Assembly: GCA_026648125.1 (NCBI GenBank)
Contig: JAPKGD010000139.1
Location: 1-5,887 of the forward strand
Source of the DNA: Bdellovibrionales bacterium
GTDB taxonomy: Bacteria; Bdellovibrionota; Bdellovibrionia; Bdellovibrionales; UBA1609
Length of the DNA stretch: 5,887 nt
Direction of reading: 5' to 3'
The notes beneath the pieces are model-generated. The model was given only the letters and a program-made list of their open reading frames with translations, was not told where the DNA came from and did not search any database. Below, in pieces: positions 5,365 through 5,887 of the stretch (positions are counted from its first letter, which is position 1; each line of letters begins with the position of its first letter). The translations under genes and the position numbers were made by a program.

Positions 5365-5887
5365 TTGGATTTTACCCAGTTTTTGAACACAAAATCCTCC
5401 ACATCCGCGATGGTCTTACGATCTCGCTCCGTCACTAAAAATATATCTCGCTCGTGGCTTTGTCGGGCGATTTCTTGCTTCCTCTTTTGAGCCTCAGATT
5501 TTGACAGGGTATCCATCTTTGTGAGAACGAGAGCGACCCGACGCCCATGGGACTCTGCAAAATCTCGAACCTGGATCTCATCCGCGGTCCAGTCTCTTCG
5601 AATATCCATCAGAAGAATAAGACCGACGAGATTGGCCCTTTCGCGGATGTAGGTTTCGATGAGCCCTTCCCACCCCGCCTGTTCATCGCCTGATCGCTTT
5701 GAAAAGCCATACCCCGGCATATCAACAAATCGATACTTTGTGCCCGCGTCGAAAAAATTGAGGAGGCGAGTCTTACCCGGCACCTGACTCACCTTAGCTA
5801 TGCGAGATGCGCCCAGAGCATTTAAAAAGGACGATTTTCCCGCATTTGACCGGCCTGCCAAAGCCACCTCTGGTCGGTCTCCCTTTG
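5361..5887 (-). CDS. engB: Ribosome-assembly GTPase EngB (YsxC/YihA), N-terminus cut by window end
   Basis: EngB is a small TRAFAC-class GTPase needed for late assembly of the 50S ribosomal subunit. 174 residues are visible, beginning KGDRPEVALAGRSNAGKSS. The frame stays open to the edge, and the family has the same PEVALAGRSN context, so the GTG at 5867 is an internal valine codon, not a start; roughly 20-30 residues are missing. GTPase motifs seen, counting from the first visible full codon: G1 GRSNAGKS (11-18), G2 Thr39 in PGKTRLLNFF, G3 DMPGYG (55-60) and G4 TKMD (122-125). The G5 region (about 149-155, FLVTERD) lacks the common S-S/S-A signature, though this motif varies. The TGA stop overlaps the kdsB start by 4 nt. 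Pairing a ribosome-assembly GTPase with KDO synthesis suggests a shared, growth-linked transcript whose promoter lies beyond the right edge. Confidence 0.95.
   Translation of the reverse strand, partial: KGDRPEVALAGRSNAGKSSFLNALGASRIAKVSQVPGKTRLLNFFDAGTKYRFVDMPGYGFSKRSGDEQAGWEGLIETYIRERANLVGLILLMDIRRDWTADEIQVRDFAESHGRRVALVLTKMDTLSKSEAQKRKQEIARQSHERDIFLVTERDRKTIADVEDFVFKNWVKSK

Noticed and set aside
5865..5867. GTG codon as the start of engB
   Set aside because: The frame continues upstream to the window edge as KGDRPE, and the family has PEVALAGRSN in this place, so this is an internal valine of a gene cut by the window.

Overview
This window looks like a short piece of genome from a Gram-negative bacterium, most likely a Bdellovibrionota or related 'delta-type' lineage. 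The evidence is two tandem genes for small outer-membrane beta-barrels of the type named 'outer membrane beta-barrel domain' (OMP_myx_plus-like), which I know mainly from Bdellovibrio and myxobacteria, next to genes for KDO (the inner-core sugar of lipopolysaccharide). The assignment rests on remembered family patterns, not a search. From position ~72 rightwards, base composition is moderate (about half G+C by eye).

All well-supported genes are on the minus strand, so the transcriptional order runs right to left. At the right edge is engB (ysxC/yihA), a ribosome-assembly GTPase cut by the window end. It overlaps kdsB (CMP-KDO synthetase) by 4 nt (ATGA). kdsB runs into pyrG (CTP synthase), whose Shine-Dalgarno sequence is made from the last two codons and stop codon of kdsB. 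After 14 nt comes kdsD (arabinose-5-phosphate isomerase with SIS and CBS domains). Then come two secreted beta-barrel proteins in tandem, the first 77 nt after kdsD (counting from my preferred GTG start) and the second 97 nt after the first.

The four right-hand genes form a tight, probably co-transcribed unit. KdsD makes the KDO precursor, PyrG makes CTP, and KdsB uses CTP to activate KDO. The genes for the two middle steps, kdsA and kdsC, are not in the window, although in several related bacteria kdsA sits between pyrG and kdsD. The two barrel genes would then place outer-membrane proteins next to lipopolysaccharide synthesis. They share a set of aligned motifs and are probably an old tandem duplication.

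The first ~75 bases are different. They are about 79% G+C over positions 1-70 and hold a plus-strand reading frame whose first 23 codons all end in G or C. This is either the tail of a gene from a high-GC source joined by assembly error, or a real foreign fragment. I see no RNA genes, CRISPR arrays, insertion sequences or convincing intrinsic terminators. I do not see a clearly new biological system; the most interesting items are the paired barrel proteins, the missing kdsA in the KDO cluster, and the compositional break at the left end.
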